Origin: an uncultured Roseibium sp.
GTDB taxonomy: Bacteria; Pseudomonadota; Alphaproteobacteria; Rhizobiales; Stappiaceae
Direction: 5' to 3'
NCBI RefSeq assembly: GCF_947499295.1
Contig: NZ_CANMNP010000006.1
Span: 124,001 to 188,000 of the forward strand
Length of the DNA stretch: 64,000 nucleotides
A program made the position numbers and the translations under genes. How positions within the stretch are numbered: the first letter of the stretch is position 1; each line of letters begins with the position of its first letter. The notes under the pieces are model-generated. The model did no database searches and had not been told where the DNA came from. It saw nothing but the letters and a program-made list of their open reading frames with translations. This document shows positions 1-8,435 of this stretch, piece by piece.

Positions 1-2863
1 GATAGGGCATCGGCCTGGCAAAGTGATACCCCTGCAGCCGATCGCAGCCGAGCTTGGCAAGTATTTCGGCTTGCTCGCCTGTTTCAATGCCTTCCGCAGT
101 GACACCCATTTCAAGTGAGTGGCCAATTTCAATAATGGACCTGAGAAGACGAAGGCCACCGCTGCCACCAGCCGCCAAGGCGGTGAGGCGCCGGTCGATC
201 TTTACACGATCCGGATTGATCCGCTGCAGGGCGACGACAGAGGCACGGCCGCTACCGAAGTCGTCGACTTCGATTGCGATCCCGAGATCCCGCAGCTGAT
301 CCAGACGGCACAGGAAGTCGTCCTGCTGTTCCTCCAGGAAGATGGTTTCCAGGAGCTCAAAGCTTATCTGACCGGAATAAGTCTGCACGTGCTGCCGGAT
401 GGCATCGATTTCGTTGTGGTTGACGCGGTTTTCGCTGACATTAAATGACAATGACGGCGGATTGGACATAAGTCCGAATGCCTGTTGGCACTCGCCAATT
501 GCTTGTTCAAATATCAGACGATCTATGTCTCCAGCGACATTGAGATCGGTCGCGATAGAGAGAAAAGCTCCTGGTGCAAGAATGCCTTTTTCAGGGTGAC
601 GCCAGCGCGCCAGCACCTCGATACCGACAGTCTGGCCAGACTTGGCATCCACTTGTGGCTGATAGAATGGTTCGAATTCCAGTTGTTCGATGGCACGAAG
701 CACATCATCTGCCACTTCCTTGGTGCGCCGCACTTCTTCCAGGTCAGACTTGTCAAATATCCCCAATTGGCCACGTCCGCGCCGTTTGGCCTTGTAAAGT
801 GCGACATCTGAATTGGTCAAAAGCTGGTCAACATGGGCCAGCGGTGTCCGGGCCAGGCCAATAGAAGCGCCAAACCTGCATTCCTTGCCTTCAAAAAGTG
901 TCGGGCGGGAGAGTTCCTGCAACAGGATCTTTGCAAGTGTTTCCGGCCGATCGTTATTTTTGGGCACATAAATCAGGACAACAAATTCATCGCCGCCGAT
1001 GCGTGCAACGACATCTGTGCTGCCGACATTGCGGCGAATGCGTTCGGAGATGTCCAGCAACACCTGGTCGCCGGCGGCGTGACCCATTGTATCGTTGATG
1101 TGCTTGAACCGGTCGAGATCGATATGAAGAGCGGCGATTTCGCCACCCTTCTTGCTTCTCAGGCTGACGAGTTCGTCAAACTTGAAGGAAAGGTAGCGTC
1201 GATTGCCAAGACCGGTCAGGTCGTCATGCAAGGCCTTGTAGGTGATTTCCTGGTTCGCCTTTTCAAGCCGCTTGGAGTACTGCTCGAGTGCCCTGCGCTG
1301 ACGCACAACTTCGGTGATGTTCAATCGCAGAACAACATATTCGCCCTTTTCGGTTCGTGATCTGACCATGCGATGGTGCTGGTCATCCGCAAATTCGAAA
1401 TCCTCAATGCCCGGCGCAAGAAGATCAGGTGAATAATAGTCTTCAACCCATTCTTCTTCTCGCCCGACCGCGGCCGGGATGAACCCTTCCATGGCGGCGT
1501 TTCGAAGCAGCACTTTCAGGTTGGTGCCCGAAGCCAGACTTTCAGGTGACTTCGTCATGGAGCGCGCATAGGCCGGGTTCCAGATCACCAGATTGAGGTC
1601 GGCATCATAGATGGCAAAGGGGTCCGGGTAGGCCTTGATCGCGGATATCAAACGGTCCTGCGTGTCTTCCAGCGCCCGCCGCTGACGGACCAGCTCAGTG
1701 GTGTCCAAACGCAAAATGACGAGGTCGCCATTTTCAGCACGGGATCTCAGCAATCTATGGTGAACGTCGTCCGGCAGCACGAGGTCCTGTACCGGTTTGT
1801 CGACATCGGTCTGCTGGTGTGCATCGGACATCCATTCTTCTTCGCGGCCAATGGCGTCGGCAATCTTTCCGGCTCGAATAGCAATCCGGGCAACGGTCGT
1901 GCGGTGCATGCCGAACTTCAATTCGTCGGGGTTGTTTGACATCGACGCACGATAGGCGTCGTTGCAGACGACCAGACAGTCGTTGGAATCATAAATCACA
2001 AACGGCGATGGATAGGCGTTAAGGGCTGCCAGCAGTCGTTCCTGTGCTGCCTCGGCGGTTCGTTTTTGCCGGACGAGCTCGGTCGAATTCAGCCGAATGA
2101 TCACGTAGTCGCCGTTGGATGACCGGGACCTCAGAAGACGATGATGAACATCGCCTTTCAATTCGACATCTTCAAATTCCTTGTCCAGGGTTTCAGAAGA
2201 CAAAATGCGATTGACCCATTCATCCTCCCGGCCAACCGCCTCCGGGTAACGTCCGTATTTGATGGCAAGTCGCAGCACATCCCTCAGGTGCGTTCCGGCA
2301 ACGAGTTCATTGGGGTCGTCCGTGATGGACGCTGCATAGCCATCGTTCCAATACACCAGGCTGAGATCGGCATCATAAATAACGATAGGATCCGGATAGG
2401 CGTTCAACGCGGATACGAGGCGTTGCTGCTCTTTGATTGCACGATCCCGTTCCATCTGAATTTGATCTGCGAGACCTGCAGCACTTCTTTCTTCCGCCAG
2501 AGGCCTGAAGGTCGCGCACACATGCCACGCGCCAGTACTGGCAACTTCTTTTAAAAAGAAGGAGATGCTCACCCAGGTGCCGGTGTTGTCGGAACGAAGG
2601 AGCTTTGCCTTCAACAAAAATTTTTGGTGACCCTTCTCAAGGGCTCGAGCGGCACTGTTTTGAATGCTGGTTTGCGGGCAGTCGCCAAGAAGTTCATCCA
2701 TTGGCATGTTGAGCAGGTCTTCCTGCGCATGACCGCTCAATTCCGAAAAGGCGCTGTTTGCATAAATCAAGCGCGGTGGGGGTGCACCTGAAGCAATGAG
2801 CCCAACAGCGATCGCATCGTCTGTCAGGTCCATAAAACTACTTTTAAGCGCCTCGATACTCAT
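1..2863 (-). CDS. PAS/GGDEF/EAL cyclic-di-GMP signalling protein (C-terminus cut by window edge)
   Basis: Read on the minus strand from ATG at 2863, preceded by GAGG, this frame stays open to base 2 (at least 954 residues). A PAS domain (about residues 1-125) is followed by three similar PAS copies of about 127 residues each (about 148-528), then a GGDEF domain with an intact ARIGGDEF motif (about residue 622, nt 983-1000). An EAL domain follows, with its signature as EVLARW (nt ~601-625), a DDFGSG loop, DRVKID, and the terminal QGYHFARPMP motif at the very edge, so only a short tail is missing. Both catalytic signatures look intact, so it could make or degrade c-di-GMP. No membrane segment or signal peptide is visible, so the PAS domains probably sense something cytoplasmic. 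Family assignment is firm; the net activity is not determinable here. Confidence 0.93.
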   Translation of the reverse strand, partial: MSIEALKSSFMDLTDDAIAVGLIASGAPPPRLIYANSAFSELSGHAQEDLLNMPMDELLGDCPQTSIQNSAARALEKGHQKFLLKAKLLRSDNTGTWVSISFFLKEVASTGAWHVCATFRPLAEERSAAGLADQIQMERDRAIKEQQRLVSALNAYPDPIVIYDADLSLVYWNDGYAASITDDPNELVAGTHLRDVLRLAIKYGRYPEAVGREDEWVNRILSSETLDKEFEDVELKGDVHHRLLRSRSSNGDYVIIRLNSTELVRQKRTAEAAQERLLAALNAYPSPFVIYDSNDCLVVCNDAYRASMSNNPDELKFGMHRTTVARIAIRAGKIADAIGREEEWMSDAHQQTDVDKPVQDLVLPDDVHHRLLRSRAENGDLVILRLDTTELVRQRRALEDTQDRLISAIKAYPDPFAIYDADLNLVIWNPAYARSMTKSPESLASGTNLKVLLRNAAMEGFIPAAVGREEEWVEDYYSPDLLAPGIEDFEFADDQHHRMVRSRTEKGEYVVLRLNITEVVRQRRALEQYSKRLEKANQEITYKALHDDLTGLGNRRYLSFKFDELVSLRSKKGGEIAALHIDLDRFKHINDTMGHAAGDQVLLDISERIRRNVGSTDVVARIGGDEFVVLIYVPKNNDRPETLAKILLQELSRPTLFEGKECRFGASIGLARTPLAHVDQLLTNSDVALYKAKRRGRGQLGIFDKSDLEEVRRTKEVADDVLRAIEQLEFEPFYQPQVDAKSGQTVGIEVLARWRHPEKGILAPGAFLSIATDLNVAGDIDRLIFEQAIGECQQAFGLMSNPPSLSFNVSENRVNHNEIDAIRQHVQTYSGQISFELLETIFLEEQQDDFLCRLDQLRDLGIAIEVDDFGSGRASVVALQRINPDRVKIDRRLTALAAGGSGGLRLLRSIIEIGHSLEMGVTAEGIETGEQAEILAKLGCDRLQGYHFARPMPY
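1280..2422 (-). repeat. Three tandem PAS-coding repeats, 381-bp period
   Basis: Within the GGDEF/EAL gene three consecutive segments of about 127 codons encode closely related PAS domains. Each has a start like ALNAYPDP..IYDAD, a middle AVGREEEW or similar, and an end like HHRLLRSR..NGDYVI.RL followed by TE.VRQRRALE. The same phrase begins near nt 1319, 1701 and 2082 on the plus strand. The copies have diverged in DNA but not in length. Confidence 0.8.
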
Positions 2864-3123
2864 ACAGGCCTCGTTACCCAGTATTTGACCGTAATACACC
2901 TGGGTTAGGCAAACATAAACAAACAACAATAATGGAAAGTATCGTAGATGTTGGTTTGATATCGAGGAAAGGCACAGTTTTTATTGCAGTTTTAAATTGG
3001 CTGTACAGAGCTGTGCAACCATTGTCTCTGCGTCAATTGGAAACGGGGATTGGGACAGGAATAGCTGAGCGACTGGTCACCCGACTTACTTGCAAGCTCT
3101 CATTTTTACAGGAGGCAGCGCTG
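2864..3123. other. Intergenic stretch with an imperfect palindrome
   Basis: This gap lies upstream of the GGDEF/EAL gene and downstream of the rraA-like gene. An imperfect inverted repeat at 2876-2905 has outer arms ACCCAG and CTGGGT and inner TATT and AATA, and sits just upstream of the GGDEF/EAL start, where an operator would be expected. I see no credible gene; the open frame on the plus strand from 2932 has no recognisable protein. Confidence 0.3.
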
Positions 3124-3597
3124 TCAGGTCAGGCGTCTATCGCTTAAAAGAACGCCGTCCGCGTCGGCATAAATCCAATTGCCGGGCCGCATTCCAACAC
3201 CGCCAAAATGAATGTCTTGCCCAGCTTTGCCCCAGCCGTCTTTCGCGCTTTTGATTGGTGAGGTGGCGAGCGCAAAAACCAGAATATCCATCTGATCGAT
3301 TTCGACGCTATCTCGTATGGCGGCGTTCAGCACGAGCCCCGTCCAGCCGTTTTTAAGAGCGAGGTCGGCAAGCATGTCGCCCAACAGGGCAACGCGCGTC
3401 GAGCCGCCGCCGTCAACGACAAGCACCCGTCCATCGCCAGGAGTTTCCAACTCCTTGCGGACGGCCATATTGTCCTCAAAACACTTGACCGTCTGGATGG
3501 GGCCCGTGAAATGGGTGCGCCTGCCAAAGGTTCTGAAAGGTAGGTGAACAAGCGAGAGAACATCCGCGTGAGTATCGATCAGGTCAGCGGTTTTCAT
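3124..3597 (-). CDS. RraA-family protein (4-carboxy-4-hydroxy-2-oxoadipate aldolase / RraA-like)
   Basis: This 157-residue protein has the RraA fold signature: GDMLADLALKNGW followed by LNAAIRDS, the conserved turn that in family members binds metal and substrate, and a C-terminal GNWIYADADGVLL stretch typical of the family. Family members are either HMG/CHA-type aldolases/decarboxylases or RNase E regulators; in a catabolic operon the enzymatic role is more likely. It is the last gene of the five-gene minus-strand operon, six bases after the class II aldolase. A retro-aldol or oxaloacetate-decarboxylase step would suit a pathway ending in small 2-oxo acids, but that is inference. Confidence 0.8.
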   Translation of the reverse strand: MKTADLIDTHADVLSLVHLPFRTFGRRTHFTGPIQTVKCFEDNMAVRKELETPGDGRVLVVDGGGSTRVALLGDMLADLALKNGWTGLVLNAAIRDSVEIDQMDILVFALATSPIKSAKDGWGKAGQDIHFGGVGMRPGNWIYADADGVLLSDRRLT

Positions 3598-3603
3598 GGG
3601 GCC

Positions 3604-4245
3604 TCACATACTGCCGAATTTTAGGCGAAGCGCTGCAACGTCGTCTTCTTGCAGCGTCCTGGGTTGTGTATCCCCCAAAGCACAAACCAATTTGGCCGTC
3701 TCTTCAAGTTCTTCTGCGGCGCAAACCGCTGAAAAAAGGTCCTTTCCTGAAACGACCGGACCATGATTTGCAAGCAGGACCGCGCTGCATGCTCCATTCA
3801 GGCTGCGTATCAGGTCGCCAGAGGCAGGATCACCCGGCATGACGTAGGGCAGCTGCCTCACAGTCCCTACCCGCATGACCACATATGGAGTAAGGGGAGG
3901 TATGCAGTCCGAGGGGTCGGTGTCCTGCCTGCAGGATAGCACCGTTGCCCACGTGGAATGAAGGTGCACCACTGCCTGAGCCTCAGGCCTTGTTTCATAG
4001 AAAGCCTGATGCAGAAAAACTTCCTTGCTTGGCTTGTCACCGGCAACATGCTGACCTGATGGGTCGAGTTTTGAAATGCGCCCTGGTTCAATGTCGCCAA
4101 GCCTTGAATTTGTCGGCGTAATCAGGATTCCATCCGGCAGAAGCGCGGACACATTGCCCGCTGTTCCGACGCTGAAACCGCGTTGGAACAAGGAGCGACA
4201 AAGGTCGGTCATCTGAACGCGTAGCGCTTCTTCTGAAGGGCTCAT
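3604..4245 (-). CDS. otnC: Class II aldolase, probable 3-oxo-tetronate 4-phosphate decarboxylase
   Basis: This 213-residue class II aldolase/adducin-fold enzyme shows GTAGNVSA near the N-terminus, ITPTNSRLGDI, a metal-binding VHLHSTWAT motif and a later ANHGPV histidine. The PTN.RLG pattern and its ATGA overlap with a DUF1537 kinase point to OtnC, which decarboxylates 3-oxo-tetronate 4-phosphate to dihydroxyacetone phosphate (known from the DUF1537 acid-sugar pathways). L-fuculose-phosphate aldolase is the alternative family reading but is less likely beside OtnK. Translationally coupled to the kinase upstream. Confidence 0.85.
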   Translation of the reverse strand: MSPSEEALRVQMTDLCRSLFQRGFSVGTAGNVSALLPDGILITPTNSRLGDIEPGRISKLDPSGQHVAGDKPSKEVFLHQAFYETRPEAQAVVHLHSTWATVLSCRQDTDPSDCIPPLTPYVVMRVGTVRQLPYVMPGDPASGDLIRSLNGACSAVLLANHGPVVSGKDLFSAVCAAEELEETAKLVCALGDTQPRTLQEDDVAALRLKFGSM

Positions 4246-5528
4246 GCTGCCACCTTCATCATGTCCAGCGCCTTCTTGAAGAAATCGCGCGCACCGAAAT
4301 TACCCGACTTCAAGGCAAGACAAATGGGCGGTGAGGTTTCGAGGTGCAGGATGGGAACCCCGGGATCAATCTCAATACCAATGCGCATCGCTTCCTCGGA
4401 GCCGTGGTGGCAAACGGCCTTCGCGACAGCGCCGGATGTTTCGCCTCCCGCAACAACGATCCGGGTGAAACCGGCATCGACCAACTTCCTTGCGGTTTCG
4501 GCAAAGAGCTGTTCCAGGGCTTCTGCTACCCGTGTGGAGCCGTAGTCGTTCTGAATTTGTGCAACAGCTTCCGGAGTGCCTGAGGAAAAAACAAGCGGTG
4601 CGTCTTTCCGGTGTCTTTTGAAGAATTGAATGAGCGCTTCACTATCCAGCGAACCGTCCAGGACAGAGGGTGCATCGATTCCAAATACAGGATGATTTTT
4701 GGAATGTGCCTCAATTTGCTGGCGTGTTGCTCCGGAACAAGAGCCAGCAAGAATTGCGCCGTCGCCCATATTGGGGCTGCTTGCGGATTTGGCCGGCTCA
4801 GGTGCGCCATTTTTGAAGAAATTTCGCGGCAATCCCATCGCGATGCCGGATCCACCAGTCAGCAGCTTGGCTCCCTCAGATGCGGTTCCCAAGGCGATCA
4901 GATCGTTATCGGAAATTGCGTCCGCGACCAGGAAAGATCTCTCAGTTGCTTGAGTGTCTGCCGAAACATCGCTTGGCGTAAACCGTCCTGTGCGCTGCTG
5001 AGCCAAAGACAGGTGAGAAACGCGCCACGTCGTCTGGTTTTGCAGCCACCGGCGAATGTCAGGGTCAGTCATCGGGGTAAGTGGATGATGTTGCATCCCG
5101 CTTTCGCTCAGCAGCGTGTCATGAACAAAAAGGTGTCCCTGATAGACAGTGCGGCCAGCGCCTGGAAAGGCGGGGCAGACAATGACGTTAGTCTCGTCCA
5201 GTGCAAGCGCCAACGCTTCGGCCACAGGTCCGATATTTCCCGCAGGGGTGGAGTCGAATGTGGAGCAATATTTGAAGATGATTTGCGAGCAGCCCTGGCT
5301 TTGCAGCCATTGAAGCGCGGCAAGGCTTTCCGAAACGGCTTCATCGACCGGTGATGTCCGGCTTTTTAGCGCGATGACGCCTGCCTGAATGCCGCTGTTG
5401 GCAGATTTGGAAGGAACACCGCAATACTGGGCTGTGCGCAATCCGCCTTCCGGAGCGATGCCTTTGGAGAGCGTGTTGGCGATGTCGCTGGCACCGGTGA
5501 AATCGTCTGCAATTGCGCCAATCAGCAT
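4242..5528 (-). CDS. otnK: Four-carbon acid-sugar kinase (DUF1537 family), probable 3-oxo-tetronate kinase
   Basis: This 428-residue protein has the DUF1537 N-terminal hallmark IADDFTGASDIAN (residues ~6-18) and a later CSTFDSTPAGNIGP motif, then a C-terminal nucleotide-binding part with VVAGGETSGAV. Known members phosphorylate four-carbon sugar acids (threonate, erythronate, or their 3-oxo forms) using ATP. Its start overlaps the end of the racemase-like gene by seven bases and its end overlaps otnC, so it is embedded in a coupled operon. Pairing with a class II aldolase supports the OtnK rather than the DtnK/PdxA2 branch. The exact acid handled is not readable from sequence. Confidence 0.88.
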   Translation of the reverse strand: MLIGAIADDFTGASDIANTLSKGIAPEGGLRTAQYCGVPSKSANSGIQAGVIALKSRTSPVDEAVSESLAALQWLQSQGCSQIIFKYCSTFDSTPAGNIGPVAEALALALDETNVIVCPAFPGAGRTVYQGHLFVHDTLLSESGMQHHPLTPMTDPDIRRWLQNQTTWRVSHLSLAQQRTGRFTPSDVSADTQATERSFLVADAISDNDLIALGTASEGAKLLTGGSGIAMGLPRNFFKNGAPEPAKSASSPNMGDGAILAGSCSGATRQQIEAHSKNHPVFGIDAPSVLDGSLDSEALIQFFKRHRKDAPLVFSSGTPEAVAQIQNDYGSTRVAEALEQLFAETARKLVDAGFTRIVVAGGETSGAVAKAVCHHGSEEAMRIGIEIDPGVPILHLETSPPICLALKSGNFGARDFFKKALDMMKVAA

Positions 5529-6214
5529 GACTGTGCCGCCTTCTGCTGTAAGATCTCTACGCGGTTCCGCAGATCCGTCAGCGCAGCTTCCGGGCTGGTG
5601 AGCACAGGAGTTTTTGTGGTTTGGTGCATTCCTTCTGCGGCACTTGCCATTGAGAACTGCGCAAGAAGGATGACGTCAAAACCACTGAGCCGTCTGCCAC
5701 ATTCGCGGATCAATCGATCATGTTCTGCAACATCTCCGGATTGTTTCGCATCCAACGCGTTTGCGCAAAACACACTTGTGAGCGATGCAGTCGAGCCAAA
5801 CTCTTTCGCTAATCGCCCAAATTCAGCTTCCATGCCGCTAACTGCTGGTTCAAATGTGTAAATCATGGCAATGCGCGCTCCGCCGGAAAGGGCGTTTCGA
5901 AACATTGCTTCGTTCGGTTTCAAGACAGGCAGCGGTGCGCGCTGTGCAACTTCTTCGATCGCGTCGCCAAAGGATGAGCAAGTGAAGAGAATGCCGTCGA
6001 CATTCAAAGTGCATGCATAGTCCGTGAGGTCTGCGATTCTTGAATGAAGCGTTTCAGTAAGGTTTCCAGCCTTTTTCAGGTCACTCTCGAGACTATCGTC
6101 AAGGAGGGAAACTGTTCTTACTTCAGGCCATATGCGCTTCGCCGTGACTTCAATCGGATCGATGGCGAGACGTGTTGCGTGAATGAAGGCGATTTTGGAT
6201 CTCTCGGTGACCAT
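5522..6214 (-). CDS. Asp/Glu/hydantoin racemase-family protein
   Basis: This 230-residue protein resembles Asp/Glu racemases: a FTCSSFGDAI motif holds the first catalytic-type cysteine, but the usual second-half cysteine motif reads LAQFSMASA, with no cysteine. The start at 6214 is preferred over the in-frame ATG at 6220, because GGAG lies six bases upstream of the former and abuts the latter. It sits between the dehydrogenase and otnK. In the canonical Otn pathway an isomerase or a HIBADH-type dehydrogenase is expected, so this gene may fill an isomerase-like role. That is inference, and the missing second cysteine argues against a classical two-base racemase. Confidence 0.75.
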   Translation of the reverse strand: MVTERSKIAFIHATRLAIDPIEVTAKRIWPEVRTVSLLDDSLESDLKKAGNLTETLHSRIADLTDYACTLNVDGILFTCSSFGDAIEEVAQRAPLPVLKPNEAMFRNALSGGARIAMIYTFEPAVSGMEAEFGRLAKEFGSTASLTSVFCANALDAKQSGDVAEHDRLIRECGRRLSGFDVILLAQFSMASAAEGMHQTTKTPVLTSPEAALTDLRNRVEILQQKAAQSC

Positions 6215-6228
6215 TTCCATCTCCGTTG

Positions 6229-6258
6229 GGGCGGCGGTCTTTCGCGCGACCGCCGCCC
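6229..6258 (-). promoter_or_regulatory. Strong intercistronic hairpin, 11-bp GC-rich stem
   Basis: GGGCGGCGGTC at 6229-6239 pairs perfectly with GACCGCCGCCC at 6248-6258 around an 8-base loop. It lies in the 74-bp gap between the dehydrogenase and the racemase-like gene, about ten bases before the latter's ribosome binding site on the minus strand. No T-tract follows, so it looks like an RNA processing/stability element or attenuator rather than a true terminator. Confidence 0.6.
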
Positions 6259-6288
6259 TGTTGCAGGCACATCATCTTGGGAGGATGA

Positions 6289-7374
6289 TCAGGCTGCGAG
6301 ACTGAGGTCAGAGACGGTTGCCGCTACCAACCGGCCGAAGACGTCGGTATCGACTGAACCACCGATATCCCGAGTGCGGTTCTGAGGTTCGTCGATCACG
6401 CGGTCTACTGCCTCTGAAATTGCAGCACCTGCCTCCATCAGCTTTGAGACACCGCGCTGTTCTCCGAGCCAATTCAGCATCATGGCTGCAGAGAGGATCA
6501 GCGAGGTCGGGTTCGCGACATTCTTTCCAGCGATATCAGGTGCTGAACCATGTTGGGCCTGCGCACAACAAAGTCCTGTTTCAGCGTTGGCGTTGATCGA
6601 GCCCGCCAAGCCAAGTGATCCTGAAAGCTCAGATGCGAGGTCGGAGAGGATGTCTCCGTAGAAGTTTGTCGCAACGACGACATCATAGTTTTGTGGTTGC
6701 CTGACAAGCAGGGCGGCAAAGGCGTCGACGATCAGTTCTTCGGTCTGGACGCCCGGAAACTCCTTGGACACTTCCCGGAAACATTCCAGAAAAAGGCCGT
6801 CTGTCATCAGGAAGGAATTGGCTTTGTGGATTGCCGCGACTTTCTTGTCACGTTGCATTGCAAGCTTGAATGCCTCGCGGCAGATCCTCAGCGAGCCCTT
6901 TCGTGTTATCTTCCGAATTGACAGGGCCATATCGGGATCCGGCATCATTTCGCCGACGCCCTTGTACATGTTGCGATCGGGGTAAAAACCCTCCGTCGCC
7001 TCCCGCATGATGACAAGATCCATACCGGGCGCCTTGTTGGGCAGAAAGTCCCTCGAGCGGGCCGGGCGCACATTGGCATAAAGGTCCAGCCCGATCCTGA
7101 AACCAGCAGAGACGTTGCGACCGCCTTCAGCAACTGGCGGGTAGTCCATATGGGACTGAGTGCCGAGGATAACGCCATCAAACTGTGTGCGCGCACGAAC
7201 CAGGACCTCTTCGCGCAACGTGGTGCCATGAGCCTTCAGGCTGTCGAAACCCGAAGCTTCTTCATGGAATGAAATGCCAAGATCAAATTTCTGGTTTGCT
7301 GCGCTGACCACGTCGAGCGTGGCTCCCATTATTTCCGGGCCGATCCCGTCACAGGGCAAAACCATCAAACGCAT
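6289..7374 (-). CDS. Isocitrate/isopropylmalate dehydrogenase-family oxidoreductase
   Basis: This 361-residue NAD(P)-dependent beta-hydroxyacid decarboxylating dehydrogenase starts MRLMVLPCDGIGPE, keeps the conserved lysine loop (IHKANSF), the metal/substrate block NFYGDILSD and the cofactor loop GSAPDIAGKNVANP. Start 7374 is chosen over 7401 because GGAGGAAAGAC precedes it. The family includes tartrate, D-malate, isocitrate and 3-isopropylmalate dehydrogenases. As first gene of the otnK/otnC operon it probably oxidises a C4 hydroxy-acid, taking the place of the LtnD-type dehydrogenase of described tetronate operons. Substrate is inferred only. Confidence 0.87.
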   Translation of the reverse strand: MRLMVLPCDGIGPEIMGATLDVVSAANQKFDLGISFHEEASGFDSLKAHGTTLREEVLVRARTQFDGVILGTQSHMDYPPVAEGGRNVSAGFRIGLDLYANVRPARSRDFLPNKAPGMDLVIMREATEGFYPDRNMYKGVGEMMPDPDMALSIRKITRKGSLRICREAFKLAMQRDKKVAAIHKANSFLMTDGLFLECFREVSKEFPGVQTEELIVDAFAALLVRQPQNYDVVVATNFYGDILSDLASELSGSLGLAGSINANAETGLCCAQAQHGSAPDIAGKNVANPTSLILSAAMMLNWLGEQRGVSKLMEAGAAISEAVDRVIDEPQNRTRDIGGSVDTDVFGRLVAATVSDLSLAA

Positions 7375-7383
7375 GTCTTTCCT

Positions 7384-7446
7384 CCAATCAGGCAGGTTCA
7401 AGTTCTGTCTGATTGGCTTTTATAGATATAAAATGCAAAAATGCAA
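7384..7446 (-). promoter_or_regulatory. Promoter and long inverted repeat in front of the acid-sugar operon
   Basis: On the minus strand TTGCAT (7446-7441), a 16-base spacer and TATAAA (7424-7419) form a plausible sigma-70 promoter. Just downstream an inverted repeat has 12-base arms at 7384-7395 and 7405-7416 (outer CCAATCAG / CTGATTGG, one mismatch that would be a G-U pair in RNA). It touches the GGAGG ribosome binding site. It can be read as the GntR operator or as a leader hairpin masking the ribosome binding site. The GATTGG half-site also occurs in the transporter promoter. Confidence 0.5.
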
Positions 7447-7460
7447 TCCGGAAAGTGACT

Positions 7461-8354
7461 CTAACTTTTGGTTCTGAGCAATTCCGACTTTCCTTTAAGT
7501 GCGCCGCCGAGGTGGTGGCGCATGGCGTAGGACGCTTCCGCAATCTCTGCACGTTCCAGATGGCCGATGATTTCCAAGTGTCCATTGGTCTGTTCGACAA
7601 AGCGATCCCGGCTGACCACAGCCTTGTACTCCAGCAAACGGCGCATTTGGTTCACGCGCACAAGGGCCATGTGAAAATGCGGATTGCCGGAGAACTTGAT
7701 CAGCTCCTCGTGAAAACGTGCACCTACGGACAAAAGGTGCTCAACGCTGTTGTTCTCAATCTCGTGGTCAAGCAGTCGTTGTTGTTCGTCCTTGAGCGAT
7801 GTGAGTATCTTCCAGTCAACGCTATAGTCCGGGTCGAGCATTGCCGCAGGCTCGATTACCATCCGAAAATGATAAATCTTATCAAAAGCTTCTGGGGTTT
7901 TGGCAACATCCAGAAATCGCCAGCCATATCCGGGTTTTCGTTCGACCCAACCCTCGCGCACAGCGCGGACCAATATGTCCTGGAGGCGCCCTCGAGAAAG
8001 GTCATATTTTTCACGAAGGTATTGTTCTGTCACCTCTTCCGGCAACCGATCCGTTCGCCAATCCTCGGCGATGCGCAAGTAGACGGACGAGTCGTCCGGT
8101 GCCATCGCTTTCAGGATGTCCGCGGAGGCGGGCTCTGGCTCAGTTTCCGAAACAAAATAGCCGCGATTGGTGCGTTTTTCGACAAGACCGGCCTTTTCCA
8201 GCATTTCCAGCGCTTCGCGAACTGGTGAGCGGGACACGCCGAATTCGTCAGCGACATTCTGTGCGCTGATATGTGCGCCTGCTGCAAGAGACCTGGACGT
8301 TATCTTCTGAGAAAGCCCATGAGCCACTTTTGCGGCTAGTTGGTTGGTTTTCAT
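7461..8354 (-). CDS. GntR-family regulator with two winged-helix segments
   Basis: This 297-residue protein has a GntR winged helix at about residues 5-68 (VADEFGVSRSPVREALEMLEKAGLVE) and then a second winged-helix-like segment at about 85-150 (EVTEQYLREKYDLSRGRLQD, then EGWVERKPGYGWRF). A helical FCD-like ligand domain follows (about 155-295, FRMVIEPAA, histidines in FHEEL and HLEIIGHL). It lies between the catabolic operon and the divergent transporter, so it is the likely regulator of both. The duplication of the DNA-binding part is unusual for a GntR protein. The start has only a weak AGAAGAA ribosome binding site. Confidence 0.88.
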   Translation of the reverse strand: MKTNQLAAKVAHGLSQKITSRSLAAGAHISAQNVADEFGVSRSPVREALEMLEKAGLVEKRTNRGYFVSETEPEPASADILKAMAPDDSSVYLRIAEDWRTDRLPEEVTEQYLREKYDLSRGRLQDILVRAVREGWVERKPGYGWRFLDVAKTPEAFDKIYHFRMVIEPAAMLDPDYSVDWKILTSLKDEQQRLLDHEIENNSVEHLLSVGARFHEELIKFSGNPHFHMALVRVNQMRRLLEYKAVVSRDRFVEQTNGHLEIIGHLERAEIAEASYAMRHHLGGALKGKSELLRTKS

Positions 8355-8435
8355 CGCGTTCTTCTAATTCGGCCGCTAAGGCGTTTGGTCTTTTTCATGC
8401 CTGAAATAAAGCCATAAAACCAAACTCAACGCAAT

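Noticed and set aside
2932-3147. Open frame of 71 codons on the plus strand in the gap before the rraA-like gene
   Set aside because: No ribosome binding site, no recognisable protein pattern, and it runs into the opposite-strand rraA-like gene.
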